Shown one piece after another: positions 23,590-32,537 of a stretch of 32,791 nt of DNA. The notes under the pieces are model-generated. The model did not search any database, had not been told where the DNA came from, and saw only the letters and a list, made by a program, of their open reading frames with translations. Numbering within the stretch: the stretch's first letter is position 1; each line of letters begins with the position of its first letter. A program made the position numbers and the translations under genes. This stretch comes from Xanthomonas cassavae CFBP 4642 (GTDB lineage: Bacteria; Pseudomonadota; Gammaproteobacteria; Xanthomonadales; Xanthomonadaceae): the NCBI RefSeq assembly GCF_000454545.1, contig NZ_CM002139.1:4633854-4666644 (forward strand), in the 5' to 3' direction.

Positions 23590-25566
23590 TCAATCGAACA
23601 ATGCCTGGATCGCCGCCAACCCCGCGCTGGCGCGTTCCTTCTTGCGCTCGGCATCGGCCACCGGGTCGGCGCCATCGCGCTGCAGCTCCGCTGCCGGAAT
23701 CTCATCGAAGAACCGGCTCGGCTTCAACCGCACATGCTCGCCGAACTTGCGCGTCAGCTTGCTGTAGCTCATCCACAACTGCTGCTTGGCGCGGGTGATG
23801 CCCACGTACAACAGGCGGCGCTCTTCCTGCAGATTGCCTTCTTCCAGGCTGACTTCGTGCGGCAGCACACCGTCTTCGCAGCCCACGATGAACACATAGC
23901 GGAATTCCAGGCCCTTGGACGCATGCATGGTCATCATGCGCACCTGGTTGCCGCCATCGTCCTTGTCGTTGCGCGACAACAGCGCCAGCTGCGCAGCCAG
24001 ATCGCTGGCGCTGGCGCCGCGCGGCCCACCTTCGAACCACTCGGCCAATTCGTCCAGGTTGCGCTTGCGGCGCTGGAAACCGGTTTCGTCCTTGGACTGG
24101 TTGCGCAGGTCGTTGAGCATGCCGGACTTGTCGGCCAGCATGCGTACCAGTTCGCCCGCCGGCATGCTGGTGGAGTGCTGGCGCATCTCGCGCAGGATGT
24201 CGGTGAACGCGCTCAGGCCATTGGCCGCACGCGGCGGCAGCTGCTGCAATGCGCCCATCGACTCTGCCGCACGCGACATCGGCACCGACTTGCCGCTGGC
24301 AAGCTCCGCCAGTCGCGCCAACGAGGTCGCACCCACTTCGCGCTTGGGCGACTGCACCGCACGCAGGAAGGCAGCGTCATCGTCCGGGTTGACGATCAGG
24401 CGCAGCCACGACAGCAGATCCTTGACCTCCTGCCGCTCCAGAAACGCCGTGCCGCCGGTCAGGTGATACGGCACCCGCAACAACTGCAGCGCCTTTTCCA
24501 GCGGCCGCGACTGGAAATTGCCGCGGAACAGGATGCAGAAATCGCTCCACGGCACCTGCTTGGCGGTGCCCAGGAACGAAATTTCGGCGGCTACCTTTTC
24601 CGCCTCGTGCTCGCTGTCGCGGCACTCCCACACGCGGATGCGTTCGCCGTCGGCCTGGTCGCTCCACAGCGTTTTCAGATGCTCGTGCGGGTTATGCGCG
24701 ATCAAGGCGTTGGCCGCGCGCAGCACGCGGTTGGAGCAGCGGTAATTCTGCTCCAGCTTGATGATTTCCAGCGCCGGATAATCGCGCCCCATCTGCTGCA
24801 GGTTTTCCGGGTTGGCGCCGCGCCAGGCGTAGATGCTCTGGTCGTCGTCGCCCACGCAGGTGAAGTTGCCGCGCGGGCCGGCCAGCATTTTCAGCAGCCG
24901 GTATTGCGCATCGTTGGTGTCCTGGCATTCGTCCACCAGCAGGTAGCCGATGCGTTCGCGCCAGCCCATCACGATCTCTTCGTTGGCTTCCAGGATCTGC
25001 ACCGGCAGGCGGATCAGATCGTCGAAGTCCACCGCATTGAAGGTGGTCAGCCGCGCCTGGTAGCGCTCGTACAGACTGGCGGCTTCTTTCTCGCGGTTGC
25101 TGCGTGCCGCGGCCATCGCCTGCTCCGGCGACTGCCCGGCGTTCTTGGCGCGCGAGATCAGGTTCTTGGCGTCTTCGATCGCATCGGGCTTGGCGCCATG
25201 CATCAGGTCCTTGATCTGCGCGGCGGCATCGTCCGAATCGAAGATCGAAAACCCGCGCTTCAGGCCGGCCGCGGCATGCTCGATCTGCAGGAACTTCAGG
25301 CCCAGCGCGTGGAAGGTGCAGATGGTCAGGCCGTCGGCGCCGTCGCCGCGGATGCGCTTGGCCACACGCTCGCGCATTTCCTTGGCCGATTTGTTGGTAA
25401 AGGTGATCGCGGCGATGCGCTTGGCCGGGTAGCGCCCGGTGGCGATCAGGTGCGCGATCTTCTCCACGATCACGCGCGTCTTGCCGCTGCCGGCACCGGC
25501 CAGCACCAACAAGGGACCTTCGCAGTGCAGCACCGCGGCGCTTTGCGGGGGATTGAGACCGTGCAT
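23590..25566 (-). CDS. rep: ATP-dependent DNA helicase Rep
   Basis: A 658-residue superfamily 1A 3'-to-5' helicase, which helps replication forks pass bound proteins. Motif Q/I reads LNPPQSAAV and LAGAGSGKT (Walker A, 23-30). Motif Ia is ITFTNKSAKEM, motif II DECQDTN (from D212), motif III GDDDQSIYAWRGA, motif IV YRCSNRVLRAAN, motif V TMHASKGLEF and motif VI YVGITRAKQQL. The sequence follows E. coli Rep (673 residues) more closely than UvrD, for example in the opening LNPPQ and the LGLKFLQIE stretch. The start at 25566 is the family start; the frame is open a little further to 25608. GGAAG precedes it. It is divergent from tdk. Confidence 0.95.
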   Translation of the reverse strand: MHGLNPPQSAAVLHCEGPLLVLAGAGSGKTRVIVEKIAHLIATGRYPAKRIAAITFTNKSAKEMRERVAKRIRGDGADGLTICTFHALGLKFLQIEHAAAGLKRGFSIFDSDDAAAQIKDLMHGAKPDAIEDAKNLISRAKNAGQSPEQAMAAARSNREKEAASLYERYQARLTTFNAVDFDDLIRLPVQILEANEEIVMGWRERIGYLLVDECQDTNDAQYRLLKMLAGPRGNFTCVGDDDQSIYAWRGANPENLQQMGRDYPALEIIKLEQNYRCSNRVLRAANALIAHNPHEHLKTLWSDQADGERIRVWECRDSEHEAEKVAAEISFLGTAKQVPWSDFCILFRGNFQSRPLEKALQLLRVPYHLTGGTAFLERQEVKDLLSWLRLIVNPDDDAAFLRAVQSPKREVGATSLARLAELASGKSVPMSRAAESMGALQQLPPRAANGLSAFTDILREMRQHSTSMPAGELVRMLADKSGMLNDLRNQSKDETGFQRRKRNLDELAEWFEGGPRGASASDLAAQLALLSRNDKDDGGNQVRMMTMHASKGLEFRYVFIVGCEDGVLPHEVSLEEGNLQEERRLLYVGITRAKQQLWMSYSKLTRKFGEHVRLKPSRFFDEIPAAELQRDGADPVADAERKKERASAGLAAIQALFD

Positions 25567-25769
25567 AGAGGCTTCCGACAGAGCGCGCCATTGTACCGGG
25601 GCGGGCAACGGCTGGCCGGCGCAGCGGGTTCATGTGGCGCCGGGAAGCGCCAGGGTTGCCGCAGCGCGTTCGCAGAACGCGGCGGCGCGGTTCTGGTGCA
25701 GCATCGGCCGGCCATGCCAGACAGCAGCGGGCTTCCGCATCCGCCCGCCCGGCCCGCTAAAATCGCGCC

Positions 25770-26405
25770 ATGGCCAAGCTCTACTTCTACTATTCGGCGA
25801 TGAATGCCGGCAAGACCACCACCTTGCTGCAGTCGGCGCACAACTACCGCGAGCGCGGCATGCGCACGCTGATCCTCACGCCCAAGCTCGATCACCGCGC
25901 CGGCAGCGGCGTGGTCGCCTCGCGGATCGGCCTGCGGGCGGACGGGCGCACGTTCGACCGCAGCACCCAATTGCAACAGTTGGTCGAACGCGACATCGCT
26001 GCCGACGGGCCGCTGCATTGCGTGCTGGTGGACGAAGCGCAATTCCTTGGCCGCGCACAGGTCTGGCAATTGAGCGAGGTGGTCGACCGGCTGCGCATTC
26101 CGGTGCTCTGCTACGGCCTGCGCACGGATTTCCGCGGCGAGCTGTTCGAAGGCAGCCAGTTCCTGCTGGCCTGGGCCGACGAACTGGAAGAGATCAAGAC
26201 CATCTGCCACAGCGGCAGCAAGGCGACCATGACCGTCCGCGTGGATGCGCACGGCCATGCCGTACAGGATGGCCCGCAGGTGGAGATCGGCGGCAACGAG
26301 CGCTACGTCTCGGTCAGCCGCGCCGAGTTCAAGAAGATCATGCGTGGCGAAGGCCGCATCGACCCGTTGCAGATCGCCCTGCCGTTGCCGGCTGCAGGCA
26401 GCTAG
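25770..26405 (+). CDS. tdk: Thymidine kinase (type II), with most zinc ligands lost
   Basis: A 211-residue cytoplasmic enzyme phosphorylating thymidine to dTMP in the pyrimidine salvage pathway. P-loop [10 protein letters not shown] is at residues 9-18, the catalytic LVDEAQFL at about 87-94, and the substrate lasso region [12 protein letters not shown] near the C-terminus. Type II enzymes usually bind a structural zinc with CxC and CxxH (CHC and CRKH in E. coli). Here the equivalents are C146-H-S148 and S183-R-A-E186, so three of four ligands are missing. The frame and all other motifs are intact, so the enzyme is probably active but must hold the lasso domain in another way. Confidence 0.95.
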   Translation: MAKLYFYYSAMNAGKTTTLLQSAHNYRERGMRTLILTPKLDHRAGSGVVASRIGLRADGRTFDRSTQLQQLVERDIAADGPLHCVLVDEAQFLGRAQVWQLSEVVDRLRIPVLCYGLRTDFRGELFEGSQFLLAWADELEEIKTICHSGSKATMTVRVDAHGHAVQDGPQVEIGGNERYVSVSRAEFKKIMRGEGRIDPLQIALPLPAAGS

Positions 26406-26668
26406 GTTGTCGCCTCATCGGCCAGCTGCCGCGCCGAGCAGGCGCAGGGCGACGCCGATCAGGAACGCTTACGGCCGCCGCGACGTCGCATTCCCAACTA
26501 TATGGTTCATCGGCATCGCTAGATCTTCGCGGGCATGCGGGTGCGGCCGCATCGCCGACGTCGGCCGACAGGCGTATCGTGATACCTGTATGGCATCAAC
26601 CGGATGCCCAACCAGGCCCGACTGCTGTCCTGTAAACTGGTGACCATCCACTTCTCGGGAGGCAATGT

Positions 26669-27913
26669 ATGGGTCCGCTTCCCGCTGAGCTCCGCGCCGA
26701 CATCGCGCGCGTTGGCCGACTCTCTTCGGTCCCCGATGTCCTGAACATCCTCACTCGTCTGACCGGCATGGGCTTTGCCGCGGTCGCGCGCGTGACCGAG
26801 GCGCGCTGGATCACCTGCCAGGTGCGCGACGAACTGGCCTTCGGTCTGGTGCCTGGCGACGAACTGCCGCTGGCCACCACGTTCTGCGACAGCGTGCGGG
26901 TCAGGGGCAACGCGGTCTGGTTCGGCCACGCTTCGGACGACCCGGTCTACCGCGACCATCCTTCGCCGCGGCTGTACGGCTTCGAAAGCTACGTCTCGGT
27001 GCCGATCCGCTTCAACGATGGCAGCGTGTTCGGCACCTTGTGCGCGCTGGATCCGCTGCCGCGGCTCATGGACCGGCAGCTGGTGGAGAAGGTCGAGCTG
27101 CTGGCGCAGCTGCTGGCGGCGCAGATCCAGGCCGAGCAACGCGCCGAGGAGAGTGCGCAGGAATCGCAGCGTGCCCGTAGCGAGCTCGGTCGCGCCGGCG
27201 CCTCGGCACGGCTGCGCGAAGAATTCATCGGCATCCTGGGGCACGACCTGCGCAATCCGCTGCAGTCCATGCACGCTGTGGTGGACATGCTCGCCATCGA
27301 CCCGATCAACCAGCGCCAGGGCGGCGCCATTCGTTCGATGCAGCGCAGCTTGCAGCGCATGGAAGAGCTGATCGACTTCGCCTGCGATTTCGCCCGCGGT
27401 ATCGAGCGCGACTGGCTGCAGCTGGACTACGGCAATGGCAGCGACCTGTCCGACGCGCTCTCGCAAGTGGTGGACGAAACCCGCGCCGCCTACCCCAATC
27501 AGGTGCTGTCCACGCATGTGGCCATCGACGAGCCGGTGCACGGCGATGCGGTGCGGCTGGCGCAGATGTTCGGCAGCATGATGATCAACGCAGTGGTACA
27601 GGGCCAGCAGAGTTCGCTGATCAAGGCGGTGGCGGTCACCGAGCAGGGTCGTCTACGGCTTGAGGTCTGCAATCTCGACGGCATCGATCCACGCCGGCTG
27701 GATGTGCTGCATGCCTCCACGCACGTGCACAGCGGCGGCCGCGCGGTACCGGGCGTGGATCTGGGACTGCATATGGCCGCGCAGATCGCACAGGCGCACC
27801 AGGGTGAGCTGCGCATCACCAGCGGCAAGAACGGCACCTGCTTCCGCGTGGAGTTGTCCTGCGCACGGCCGCGTACGCGCCTGCAACTGATCAACGGCAC
27901 GACGCTGGCCTGA
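26669..27913 (+). CDS. Soluble GAF-domain sensor histidine kinase (orphan)
   Basis: A 414-residue protein without membrane segments. The first 160 residues form a GAF domain (start near VLNILTRLTGMGF, with LPLATTFCDSVRV and YVSVPIRFNDGSVFGTLCALD). A helical linker leads to a HisKA dimerisation domain with the phospho-acceptor in GILGHDLRNPL (His192). The ATP-binding domain is partly degenerate: the N-box is GSMMINAV (first asparagine replaced by serine) and the G1 region NLDGID departs from DxGxG. The G2 region GVDLGLHMAAQIAQAHQG and the end GTCFRVEL are typical. GGGAGGC precedes the ATG. No response regulator is adjacent, so partner and signal are unknown. Kinase activity may be weak. Confidence 0.9.
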   Translation: MGPLPAELRADIARVGRLSSVPDVLNILTRLTGMGFAAVARVTEARWITCQVRDELAFGLVPGDELPLATTFCDSVRVRGNAVWFGHASDDPVYRDHPSPRLYGFESYVSVPIRFNDGSVFGTLCALDPLPRLMDRQLVEKVELLAQLLAAQIQAEQRAEESAQESQRARSELGRAGASARLREEFIGILGHDLRNPLQSMHAVVDMLAIDPINQRQGGAIRSMQRSLQRMEELIDFACDFARGIERDWLQLDYGNGSDLSDALSQVVDETRAAYPNQVLSTHVAIDEPVHGDAVRLAQMFGSMMINAVVQGQQSSLIKAVAVTEQGRLRLEVCNLDGIDPRRLDVLHASTHVHSGGRAVPGVDLGLHMAAQIAQAHQGELRITSGKNGTCFRVELSCARPRTRLQLINGTTLA

Positions 27914-28475
27914 GCGCGTCGACCAACCGACTGCGGTCATCCTGGCAGGCGCGGCGTATCGAAGTCAGTCCCCACAGCCGCGATGTGGCATCGCCGCGGT
28001 CGTCATGCCGCGCACCACGATGACGTGCCGCCTACGGTGGGCCGCAGTGCCAGCTCGGCCGACTCATCAGGTTACCCCGGCTCTGGAGCGCCCTGTGGTG
28101 CATCCGCAACGTAGCACACGACTCGCACTCACGCCCCTGAGCACTCCTGCAGTGCGGCATTGCTTGATCGCTTTGTTGTCCGAACGCCCATCCTTGGCTG
28201 CCATGCGCAAGGCACACCGCGCGCCAGGCGCAGCGCGCATCGATCGCCCTATTGTCCCAGACGTCCTGCGTCGCCGCTGCCAACAGAGTGCCATCGAACA
28301 GTGCTCACGACACCGCCGGCGTTCGGATATCACTCCTCATACCCGCAGATAGCCAATGCCTACCGCGTAATACCCTGGCAACGCGCCACAACTCAACGCA
28401 TCACCGCGACGATCGAAGACTGCAGCACCCGCGCGGAACGGCAGCACACACGTTCCGCATACCCGCCTTGCAAAC
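27914..28475. other. 562-bp gene-free region with a hairpin near opgD
   Basis: No gene is supported. The two flanking genes converge here. An imperfect hairpin (CCGCGATG with CATCGC-CGCGG) lies near 27980-28001, and a perfect 8-bp hairpin lies near the opgD end. I see no promoter or coding signal that I would defend. Confidence 0.55.
28433..28458 (-). terminator. Hairpin downstream of opgD
   Basis: GCGGAACG (28433-28440) pairs with CGTTCCGC (28451-28458) across ten bases, 17 bp beyond the opgD stop. It has no T-run on the minus strand, so it may be an mRNA-stabilising or Rho-related hairpin instead of an intrinsic terminator. Confidence 0.4.
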
Positions 28476-30077
28476 TCAGTAAAGCTTGCGCTCACTCGCC
28501 GGTGGCGGTGTCCACTGATAGAGCCAGGTTTCGGTCAACGGCTTGCCGTTGGCGCGCAGGTACAGGCGGATGTCGATCTGCTGGGTGCCCTCGTCCGGCG
28601 GCACCAGGTCGAACATCGCCCGGTAGCCCTTGAGCTCGTGCAACGGGCGTGCCGAAACGATTTCGGTGGTGCCGCGCGACACCTGGATCATCGCTTCGAC
28701 CTTGGTCTTCGCCTCATTGACCAGGGCCGGCAGCTCGCCTCCGGCGAAATCCACCGCAAACCGCCATGAGAAGTGGCTGCGCTTCTGCCCGACGATACCC
28801 CCCAGCCCGGTGCGGGTGGCCACGCAATGCGCCAGTGGCGAACTGGCCGGCGGCTGCGCGCCCCAGTGCAGCCGGTAGCCCATCAACAGCTCCTGCCCCG
28901 GCTGCGGTTTGGCCTGCGGATTCCAAAACGCCACGATATTGTCGAAGGTCTCGTCCACGGTCGGGATCTCGACCAGTTGTACCGAGCCCTTGCCCCAACC
29001 ACGCTTGGGCTCCACCCACAGGCACGGGCGCTTCTCGTAGAACACGCCGTCGTCCTGGTAGTGGTCGAAGTTGCGATCGCGCTGCAGCAGCCCGAAGCCG
29101 CGCGGGTTCTCATCCATAAACATGTTGAAACGCAGCTGCGGCGGATTGCACAGCGGCCGCCAGATCCATTCACCGCCACCGGTCCACATCGCCAGGCCGT
29201 CGGTGTCGTGGATCTCCGGCCGCCAGTCCCAGTCCATGCGGCGATCGTTTTCGCCGACCTGGTACATGCTGGTGCACGGGCCGATGCCCAGTCGCTCGAT
29301 GGCCTTGCGCGGGTACAACGCGCTGTCGATATCCATCACCAGCACATCGCCATTGGTGATGGCAAAGCGGTAGGCGCCGGCAACGCTGGGCGAATCCAGC
29401 AGGCCATACACCACCACGGTGTCCGAATCGTCGGCCGGTTGTTCCAGGTAATAGGCGATGAAGTCCGGAAATTCTTCCGGTCCACCGGTGCCGGTATCGA
29501 TCGCCAGCCCGCGTGCCGACTGTCCGTACTGGCCTTCCTTGCCCACCGCGCGGAAATAGCTCGCGCCCAGAAATGCCGCAAAGTCTCGGTCGGTGTCCTT
29601 GCGCGTGTTGAGGCGGAAGCCGGCAAAACCCAGATCCTTAGGCAACTGCTTGCCGCCCAGCCCACTGCTGCCGTAATCGAACGCAGCCGGGTCGTAAGCC
29701 AGTTGCTGCGCCTTGCCGTCGACGATGTCGTAGATGTGTACCGGTGTATGGAAATACAGGCCTAGGTGGAAGAACTTCGCCTGGAACTTGCCATTGCCAT
29801 CTGCCCACAACGCGTGGTCCTGGCGGTAGCGGATCGATTGATACTGATCCCAGTTCAGTGCCTCCAGCGGGCCGGGCAGCACCTGCTTGTGGCTCTTGTA
29901 CGGCGTGGCAGCCAACGCACGCGCCTGCCCCTTGAGCCAGGCGTAGTCGAACGGTTGCGGCTGACCGAGCCGACGCAGTCCCACGGCCTTGGCTGCCAAT
30001 GCCCACTGCGGCACCGCCGGTAAACCAAGCGCGGCCAGGGCGGCAGCGGCATTCTTCAAGAAGTGACGTCGTTGCAT
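28476..30077 (-). CDS. opgD: Glucans biosynthesis protein D (OpgD/MdoD)
   Basis: A 533-residue periplasmic protein of the OpgG/OpgD family, acting on osmoregulated periplasmic glucans. The N-terminus MQRRHFLKNAAAALAALGL is a twin-arginine signal, so export is by Tat, as for OpgD and unlike OpgG. The mature part shows family blocks such as LEALNWDQYQSIRYR, FFHLGLYFHTPVHIY, GASYFRAVGKEGQYGQSARG, MDWDWRPEIHDTDG and NPPQLRFNMFMDENPRGFG. Xanthomonas glucans of this class are cyclic, so its precise role there may differ from E. coli. The ATG at 30077 gives the family's start; one at 30083 adds two residues. No opgH-type synthase is in the window. It follows the DUF4380 gene by 74 bp. Confidence 0.95.
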   Translation of the reverse strand: MQRRHFLKNAAAALAALGLPAVPQWALAAKAVGLRRLGQPQPFDYAWLKGQARALAATPYKSHKQVLPGPLEALNWDQYQSIRYRQDHALWADGNGKFQAKFFHLGLYFHTPVHIYDIVDGKAQQLAYDPAAFDYGSSGLGGKQLPKDLGFAGFRLNTRKDTDRDFAAFLGASYFRAVGKEGQYGQSARGLAIDTGTGGPEEFPDFIAYYLEQPADDSDTVVVYGLLDSPSVAGAYRFAITNGDVLVMDIDSALYPRKAIERLGIGPCTSMYQVGENDRRMDWDWRPEIHDTDGLAMWTGGGEWIWRPLCNPPQLRFNMFMDENPRGFGLLQRDRNFDHYQDDGVFYEKRPCLWVEPKRGWGKGSVQLVEIPTVDETFDNIVAFWNPQAKPQPGQELLMGYRLHWGAQPPASSPLAHCVATRTGLGGIVGQKRSHFSWRFAVDFAGGELPALVNEAKTKVEAMIQVSRGTTEIVSARPLHELKGYRAMFDLVPPDEGTQQIDIRLYLRANGKPLTETWLYQWTPPPASERKLY

Positions 30078-30151
30078 GCGCATCGGTCTGAGCTAAGGAA
30101 TGGCGACATCATAGCCACAGCCCGGCGTGGACGCGCATGCGGGATGCAAGA

Positions 30152-31237
30152 TCACCGGGATGCAGCCGCGCAGGCTTGGTCCAGGTTCAGCTCCTCGGCC
30201 TTGCTGCACAGGAACTGCCGCTGCGCCTGCTCCTGATCGGGCCCGGCGTACGGCAACACCGTCCACTGCTCCCGCGCCTGCATCTGTGCGCCTGGCGCCA
30301 GCTGGCGATACGGCGCGTGCACTTCCATTTCCAGCAAGCCCTGTTCCGGATGCTCTGGCGGCGCATCCAGATACAACTCCACCTGACCCTGCTCTGGATG
30401 AATCGCCGCCAACGGCTGATGCGCAAAGCGAATCACCAGAACCTGCTTCCCCGCAAACCCGGCCATCCAGCCTGCCGATGGCTGCAGCAACAGCTTGCCG
30501 CGTTGGATCAGGCTGTCGTCCCGTGCGTCGGCGCGCAGTGCAAGGACGCCTGCGTGGTGCGAGAAGGTCGGCGCCGTCGTACCCGCCTCGCTGGGTGGCT
30601 GCACACGCACATCGGTCCTGTTCGCCACCGGCACAAGGACCCGCGTACTCGCTGCCACCCGCGTGTTGAACCACAGGTCCCAGGCGATCGCCTCTTTGCG
30701 GATATTGCGCGCCGTGGCCCACAGTTCCACGGTATCCGCGCGTGTCCTGGAGACCTCGACGTGCTTGCCCGTCACCGGGCTGGGCACGCCCTGCAGGCTC
30801 GCCTGGCGTGGTCCCTGCGTGACCACGCGGGTAGTTGCCAACGACAGATACGGGTCCGGCGGCCACACCGCAGCGGCGGCCTTGCGCTGCGGATTGACCT
30901 GCTGATGCAGCCACCACTGGCTCTGCGGTCCCACCCAGACATCGTGGCCCAGATACGGCACATCGCCAGCGGCGGCGGACACCGCCGGTGTGGGTTGCCG
31001 CTCCACGGCGGCTCCCACGTTCAACACATTGGGTTGGCCACGCAGGTTGAAGGACAGCACGCGCCCGCCGAATGCCGGCGTCAGGCTCAGTTCCAACACC
31101 TCGTTGCTCAGGCGAATGCGTTCTACGGATGCCGCATCCTTCTGCCCTGGCATATCTGCCTGCGCCAGGTTGCAGGGCAGCAGCGTCAACGCCAAGGCAA
31201 TCCACAGGGAATCGAAGCGGTGCGGCGTTGTGAGCAT
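30152..31237 (-). CDS. Secreted DUF4380-family protein
   Basis: A 361-residue protein with a Sec signal peptide (hydrophobic core WIALALTLLPCNLAQA, cleavage near residue 27). The mature part resembles the DUF4380 family, an all-beta protein with the start EVLELSLTPAFGGRVLSFNLRG and the block YLGHDVWVGPQSQWW. This opening pattern is like that of aldose-epimerase/mutarotase-like sugar-binding beta-sandwiches, so carbohydrate handling is plausible but unproven. Two or three cysteines are present (one near the C-terminus, QFLCSKAEE). GGAG lies six bases before the ATG. It is 74 bp upstream of opgD on the same strand, so the two are probably one transcript. Confidence 0.85.
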   Translation of the reverse strand: MLTTPHRFDSLWIALALTLLPCNLAQADMPGQKDAASVERIRLSNEVLELSLTPAFGGRVLSFNLRGQPNVLNVGAAVERQPTPAVSAAAGDVPYLGHDVWVGPQSQWWLHQQVNPQRKAAAAVWPPDPYLSLATTRVVTQGPRQASLQGVPSPVTGKHVEVSRTRADTVELWATARNIRKEAIAWDLWFNTRVAASTRVLVPVANRTDVRVQPPSEAGTTAPTFSHHAGVLALRADARDDSLIQRGKLLLQPSAGWMAGFAGKQVLVIRFAHQPLAAIHPEQGQVELYLDAPPEHPEQGLLEMEVHAPYRQLAPGAQMQAREQWTVLPYAGPDQEQAQRQFLCSKAEELNLDQACAAASR

Positions 31238-31721
31238 GTGGCACTCCGGGCGTGAGACCTGTGATTGTCGCGCCGTCCCCGCCAGGACACTAGCCGCGCA
31301 CGCTGGAAACGCCAGCACCATCCCACAGCCGCATGCGTGCTTGTTGCAGAGTGAATGTGCCGGCCGGTCTGCGGTCGTTTAGTCGTCTGAGGCCCGGCGC
31401 TCTGGCACATGGCCACCAGTTCTGTAAGACATGCAGTCTCCAACTCGGAGCCACCAGCAAACGTAGTGACCAGGTGTCGGATGGGTGTGGACCGGCGCTC
31501 AGAACCGGAGTGTACGGGTAGTACAAGAGTGCGGGCCTGAGCACCGGCCGCGCCCGCCTGGCAGCTGCATAGTCGTTTGTTGGTGCTCTCGGATTGATTG
31601 AAGCGATGGATGCAGCTTGCTGCCTCGTACAGCGCTGCATTGTCCGGCGCGCGTAGCGCACAAGGCTCGAACTGAAGCTGCCATGGCCCGGCCTACCGTT
31701 TCAGCCAACACGCGCTACCGC
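31238..31721. other. Gap with a dispersed repeat
   Basis: No gene is supported in these 484 bases. The second copy of the dispersed repeat lies at 31461-31590. The left part should contain the promoter of the DUF4380-opgD unit, and the right part is the mutM 3' flank. Confidence 0.55.
31461..31590. repeat. Dispersed 126-130 bp repeat, copy 2
   Basis: It matches 13348-13473 in the same orientation with substitutions and small gaps (ACGTAGTGACCAG, GCGCTCAGAACCGG, CGCCCGCCTGGCAGCTG, GTGCTCTC). The central part folds differently from copy 1: TGTAC and GTACA (31511-31525) form a perfect 5-bp stem with loop GGGTA, and GCTCAG can pair with CTGAGC outside it. Confidence 0.7.
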
Positions 31722-32537
31722 TTATCGCTGGCAACTCCCGCACCACACCGTTGCTCGTTGTCCAATGGTGGCGTGCTTCAGCAGTCGCCCGCACTGTTTG
31801 CAGGGCTCGCCCTCACGTCCATAGACAGTCAATTCCTGCTCGAAATAACCGGGTGCACCATCCGGGCTGATAAAGTCCCGCAGCGTAGTGCCTCCGCGCT
31901 GGATGGCGTAGCCGAGTATCTCTTTGACTGCAGCGGCCAGCCCGCGATACCGGTCCAGCGAAACCTTTCCGGCTTCGCGCAAAGGGCTGATTCCCGCGCG
32001 ATACAGGCTTTCAGCCGCGTAGATATTGCCGACACCGACCACCACAGCCTGATCCATCAGAAAGGTCTTGACGGCTGCACGACGTCCGCGCGACAGCGCA
32101 TGCAGATAATCTCCAGTAAATGCAGCGGATAATGGCTCCGGACCCAGGGTCGCAAGCAATTCATGCACTTGCATATCCGGCTGCCATAGCAAGCATCCGA
32201 ACCGGCGCGGATCGTTGAAGCGCAGGACACGCCCATTCTGCAGGCTGATATCCACGTGATCGTGCGCACGCGGCAAGGTATCGCCCGGCAATACGCGCAG
32301 GCTGCCCGACATCCCAAGATGCAGCACTGCACTGCCACCGGCATCGGTATCCAACAGCAGATACTTCGCGCGTCGACGCACCTGCGTGATAGTGGCGCCA
32401 GGCAGCAAGCGTTCGATCTGCTCGGCAATGGGCCAGCGTAAATCCGGACGACGCAGGATCACGCCATGAATACGTTGCCCGACCAGATGCGGCGCCAGAC
32501 CACGTACGGTAGTTTCGACTTCGGGCAACTCTGGCAT
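31722..32537 (-). CDS. mutM: Formamidopyrimidine-DNA glycosylase (Fpg/MutM)
   Basis: A 271-residue DNA repair enzyme that removes 8-oxoguanine and formamidopyrimidines and nicks the abasic site. After Met removal, the N-terminus is PELPEVETTVRGL, with the catalytic proline and glutamate. Further signatures are RRRAKYLLL (the conserved lysine), LHLGMSGSL, DPRRFG, VGVGNIYAAESLYRAGI (helix-two-turn-helix), and the C-terminal zinc finger C-x2-C-x16-C-x2-C (CKQC to CGSC). Length is standard. The start at 32537 is the only sensible one for this family, though its ribosome binding site is weak. It stands alone between the DUF4380 gene and the window edge. Confidence 0.97.
   Translation of the reverse strand: MPELPEVETTVRGLAPHLVGQRIHGVILRRPDLRWPIAEQIERLLPGATITQVRRRAKYLLLDTDAGGSAVLHLGMSGSLRVLPGDTLPRAHDHVDISLQNGRVLRFNDPRRFGCLLWQPDMQVHELLATLGPEPLSAAFTGDYLHALSRGRRAAVKTFLMDQAVVVGVGNIYAAESLYRAGISPLREAGKVSLDRYRGLAAAVKEILGYAIQRGGTTLRDFISPDGAPGYFEQELTVYGREGEPCKQCGRLLKHATIGQRATVWCGSCQR

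Noticed and set aside
23734..25803. 689-residue plus-strand frame opposite rep
   Set aside because: Antisense shadow of the rep helicase gene, which has all seven helicase motifs on the minus strand.
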